Notes under the pieces: model-generated
What the model was told of the DNA's origin: nothing
The model's input: the letters and a program-made list of their open reading frames with translations, nothing else
Databases searched by the model: none
Made by a program: the position numbers and the translations under genes
In this document: positions 5,472 to 7,114 of the stretch, one piece after another
Layout: each line of letters begins with the position of its first letter
How positions within the stretch are numbered: the stretch's first letter is position 1
Source: Lachnospiraceae bacterium
GTDB lineage: Bacteria > Bacillota_A > Clostridia > Lachnospirales > Lachnospiraceae
Assembly (NCBI GenBank): GCA_017435025.1
Contig: JAFSFU010000260.1
Span: forward strand, 1 to 7,114
Reading direction: 5' to 3'
Length of the DNA: 7,114 nt

Positions 5472-5786
5472 CTATTTTTTTCGAAAGCTGCTGCACTCCG
5501 TCTGACCGACTGCTCTCGCACCGTCTCCGGTTATGGTGATCTTTTCAGCTCTGCATTTCTGATCATCGTTATACAGGCACTCCACCACATCGCACTCTAC
5601 ATGCAGCTTTGATTCCGGAGTTTTAAACAGATTGCGAAATGCACTTCCGCGTCTCTCTTCGAAACTTCCGCAGCAGGTATCGCTGCGATTCGTTGCATTC
5701 ATTCCTTCCACAAGAATCCCGCTTTTGCAGCAGCACTTTTCTGCATTATGAATACATGTCGTTACCGTACAATCCAACCGAGTCAT
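5472..5786 (-). CDS. Small cysteine-rich protein with two DUF1540 repeats
   Basis: A 104-residue hypothetical protein made of two DUF1540-like modules, a family of small proteins common in clostridia whose function I do not know. Module 1 has Cys6, Cys11, Cys19 and Cys39; module 2 has Cys65, Cys70, Cys78 and Cys98. The spacings (5, 8, 20) are identical, and each module ends in a C-x-S-F motif. This suggests a four-cysteine metal site in each copy. Cys18, Cys20 and Cys38 are extra. There is no signal peptide or membrane segment. ATG 5786 is chosen as start because AGGAGG (5794-5799) is 7 nt upstream. ATG 5792 would be only 1 nt from that site, and the longer frame from 5861 begins upstream of the predicted promoter. 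A sigma-G-like promoter precedes the gene, suggesting expression in the forespore. Confidence 0.85.
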   Translation of the reverse strand: MTRLDCTVTTCIHNAEKCCCKSGILVEGMNATNRSDTCCGSFEERRGSAFRNLFKTPESKLHVECDVVECLYNDDQKCRAEKITITGDGARAVGQTECSSFRKK

Positions 5787-5815
5787 CTCCATACCTCCTA
5801 TGATTTTATCACTGT

Positions 5816-5845
5816 TAGTATGGTCTGCAGTCCTGTATTTCATAC
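5816..5845 (-). promoter_or_regulatory. Sigma-G-type (forespore) promoter for the DUF1540 gene
   Basis: On the minus strand GTATG (5841-5845) is followed after exactly 18 bp by CATACTA (5816-5822). This matches the B. subtilis sigma-G consensus as I recall it (GHATR, 18 bp, CATNHTA) at every defined position. The predicted start near 5809 leaves a leader of about 23 nt containing the ribosome binding site. I saw no convincing sigma-A promoter in the 85-nt gap. Confidence 0.6.
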
Positions 5846-5871
5846 ACATGCAGCAAGTCACTCAAAGACAG

Positions 5872-6459
5872 TTAATATGCTTTGATCATCGTCTTCTTAC
5901 ATTTATCCTCTAAAAATGCACGGAATTCTTCCACATGGTCCTCTCCCACGCACTCTTTCGCCATCGGAATCACCATATTGCGTGTCCAGAAGATCAAAAA
6001 ATACTCAGATGTCTCACAGATCCATGAAATTCCCTCATATTTATATTCCGAAACAGTTCCCGGGCTCTTCATTTCAAAAGAATCCTCCATAAAGGAAACG
6101 GTACAGGTTTCACCTTCACGGCCGGAACTGATCAGATCTCGTTTTGCCAATCTTCTGTCTGCTGCCTCGGAAACTGCTCCGTTCTCCGGCTGACGTTTCT
6201 TTCTTGTGAGCTGTCTCACAAGCATAACAAACACAACTGCGATCATTGCAGACTGCGCAATCCTTGCTGCCTGTTCGTCTGCAGGCATTGCAACAAAAAA
6301 TACACCGAACGCGATCAAACCAACCAGAAGGTCCATAAAAAATGCCTTGATCGGAGATTCTTTCTTCCGATTTGCTGCTGTCAATTTTCTGGAACCAAGA
6401 ACCTGATGATAAAACAGATTCTCATTGAATTCCATTGTTCCTTTAAATAATGTATCCAT
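5872..6459 (-). CDS. YcxB-like two-helix membrane protein (second of a paralogous pair)
   Basis: A 195-residue protein resembling the YcxB family, which has no established function. It has a short N-terminal strand region and two hydrophobic segments at about 39-58 and 66-82. A basic stretch follows (RQLTRKKRQ, 82-90), then a cytoplasmic C-terminal domain (about 117-190) with the beta-rich pattern FMEDSFEMKS...YKYEGISWICETSEYFLIFW. It ends in LEDKCKKTM, matching LERKCKVTM at the end of the neighbouring protein, so the two are paralogs. Its start is 6 nt after that gene's stop. GTGAGG 9 nt upstream supports ATG 6459, while AAAGGA before ATG 6435 is an alternative. The first choice keeps the N-terminus alignable with the paralog. 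The pair is probably one operon. Confidence 0.8.
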   Translation of the reverse strand: MDTLFKGTMEFNENLFYHQVLGSRKLTAANRKKESPIKAFFMDLLVGLIAFGVFFVAMPADEQAARIAQSAMIAVVFVMLVRQLTRKKRQPENGAVSEAADRRLAKRDLISSGREGETCTVSFMEDSFEMKSPGTVSEYKYEGISWICETSEYFLIFWTRNMVIPMAKECVGEDHVEEFRAFLEDKCKKTMIKAY

Positions 6460-6465
6460 ACCTCA

Positions 6466-7035
6466 CTACCTCACAGTAACCTTTTCCATTGTGACTTTGC
6501 ATTTTCGCTCCAAGAACTCGCTGATTCTGTCCTCACCGCCGCGAACAACCTCTTTTTTCATAAAATATCTGGCAGGACTTCCTTTTTCCACCAGAACCAA
6601 CATGCCGGACATATCCAACAGACGAGTTACATTTTCATACTTAACCATGGACATCTCATGCTTGCCGATAATCTCATAGCAATCGTCATGGAATCGATAT
6701 TCCCAAACCGTATCCAGATCAATTTCCCCATTCTTTATCTGTTCATGCACCTGTTTTTTTGCATCCTGCCAGCCGCGGAACAATGCATAACCACTGGAGA
6801 TAAAAGCCATAAATGCAATTGCACCGAGCGTTGCAAATATATTTCCAACAAACCCTTTGATCAATATCTTTAAAAGAACGCAAATTAAAGATGCAACAAA
6901 AAAAGTTGTAAGCATCTGCTTTCCTCCGCTTTTAAATCCAACTGTTCGAATTCCCTTTTCTAGATGAAGAAGCTTTTTCTCCGTAAACTTCTGCTGTACC
7001 ACAAATTTTGCGGCACCTTCTCTTTTTAACTCCAT
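6466..7035 (-). CDS. YcxB-like two-helix membrane protein (first of a paralogous pair)
   Basis: A 189-residue protein of the YcxB-like type: a cytoplasmic N-terminus, two closely spaced membrane helices (about 41-60 and 63-86), and a soluble C-terminal domain (about 111-182). The C-terminal domain has the family-like pattern YRFHDDCYEII...MVKYENVTRLLDMSGMLVLVEKG...YFMKKE. No enzymatic motif is visible, and the domain resembles the small beta-barrel (PH-like) fold suggested for this family. Function is unknown. An AAGGG ribosome binding site 8 nt upstream supports the ATG. The downstream neighbour is a paralog with the same layout and the same LExKCKxTM tail, only 6 nt away, so the products may work together, perhaps as a hetero-oligomer. 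That partnership is an inference from gene order alone. Confidence 0.82.
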   Translation of the reverse strand: MELKREGAAKFVVQQKFTEKKLLHLEKGIRTVGFKSGGKQMLTTFFVASLICVLLKILIKGFVGNIFATLGAIAFMAFISSGYALFRGWQDAKKQVHEQIKNGEIDLDTVWEYRFHDDCYEIIGKHEMSMVKYENVTRLLDMSGMLVLVEKGSPARYFMKKEVVRGGEDRISEFLERKCKVTMEKVTVR

Positions 7036-7087
7036 GTTCCAATCCCTTCTTTTTGTAAAGTCTGAATGTTTTTCTCAAACAACAGAC

Positions 7088-7093
7088 ATTATA
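7088..7093 (-). promoter_or_regulatory. Possible -10 box of the YcxB-like gene pair
   Basis: A perfect TATAAT on the minus strand about 53 bp before the start codon. At normal spacing its -35 element would fall at or just beyond the window edge (about 7111-7116), so the promoter cannot be confirmed. Confidence 0.4.
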
Positions 7094-7114
7094 TCTCAAT
7101 TTTTGTCATGAATC

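Noticed and set aside
5345..5539. Plus-strand open frame of 64 codons across the infC promoter region
   Set aside because: It overlaps the infC promoter, the hairpin and the 3' end of the DUF1540 gene in antisense, and has no ribosome binding site or family resemblance.
5787..5861. Longer DUF1540 protein starting at 5861 or 5792
   Set aside because: The 5861 start lies upstream of the predicted promoter and adds residues unlike the family. The 5792 start is 1 nt from the ribosome binding site, whereas 5786 is at the normal 7 nt.

Overview
The window looks like a piece of a Firmicutes chromosome, most likely from an anaerobic Clostridia/Lachnospiraceae-type organism. The reasons are the IF-3/L35/L20 protein sequences, the very strong AAGGAGG ribosome binding sites, near-consensus sigma-A promoters, a tRNA without an encoded CCA end, and a DUF1540 gene preceded by what looks like a sporulation (sigma-G) promoter. 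This placement rests on recognition by eye. All protein genes are on the minus strand and the only plus-strand gene is a tRNA.

Right to left (minus-strand order), 7114-5872 holds two adjacent paralogous small membrane proteins of the YcxB-like type. Next comes a small cysteine-rich protein with two DUF1540 repeats (5472-5786), apparently with its own forespore-type promoter. Then follows the translation operon infC-rpmI-rplT (IF-3, L35, L20; 4074-5187). Its promoter at 5396-5424 drives a leader of about 200 nt with a multi-branched fold and an intrinsic terminator, as expected for L20-mediated attenuation. infC most likely starts at an AUU codon at 5187, four codons upstream of the first ATG.

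A bidirectional terminator (4008-4061) separates this operon from the convergent tRNA-Leu(CAG) gene at 3866-3949. That tRNA has a perfect TTGACA-17-TATAAT promoter, an operator-like palindrome at its start site, and its own terminator.

Divergent from the tRNA, a promoter at 3721-3749 drives a nucleoside-scavenging operon. It encodes an M20-family amidohydrolase, purine nucleoside phosphorylase DeoD, the double-NBD ATPase of a nucleoside/BMP-family ABC importer, and, starting 1 nt after the ATPase stop, the first 19 codons of its permease. The likely logic is import of nucleosides followed by phosphorolysis to base plus (deoxy)ribose-1-phosphate. The amidohydrolase presumably processes an associated amide-containing substrate that cannot be named from sequence.

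No CRISPR, insertion sequence, phage gene or defence system is visible. The most interesting material is regulatory: the infC leader and start codon, the sigma-G-like promoter, and the operator-like repeats in the divergent intergenic region.
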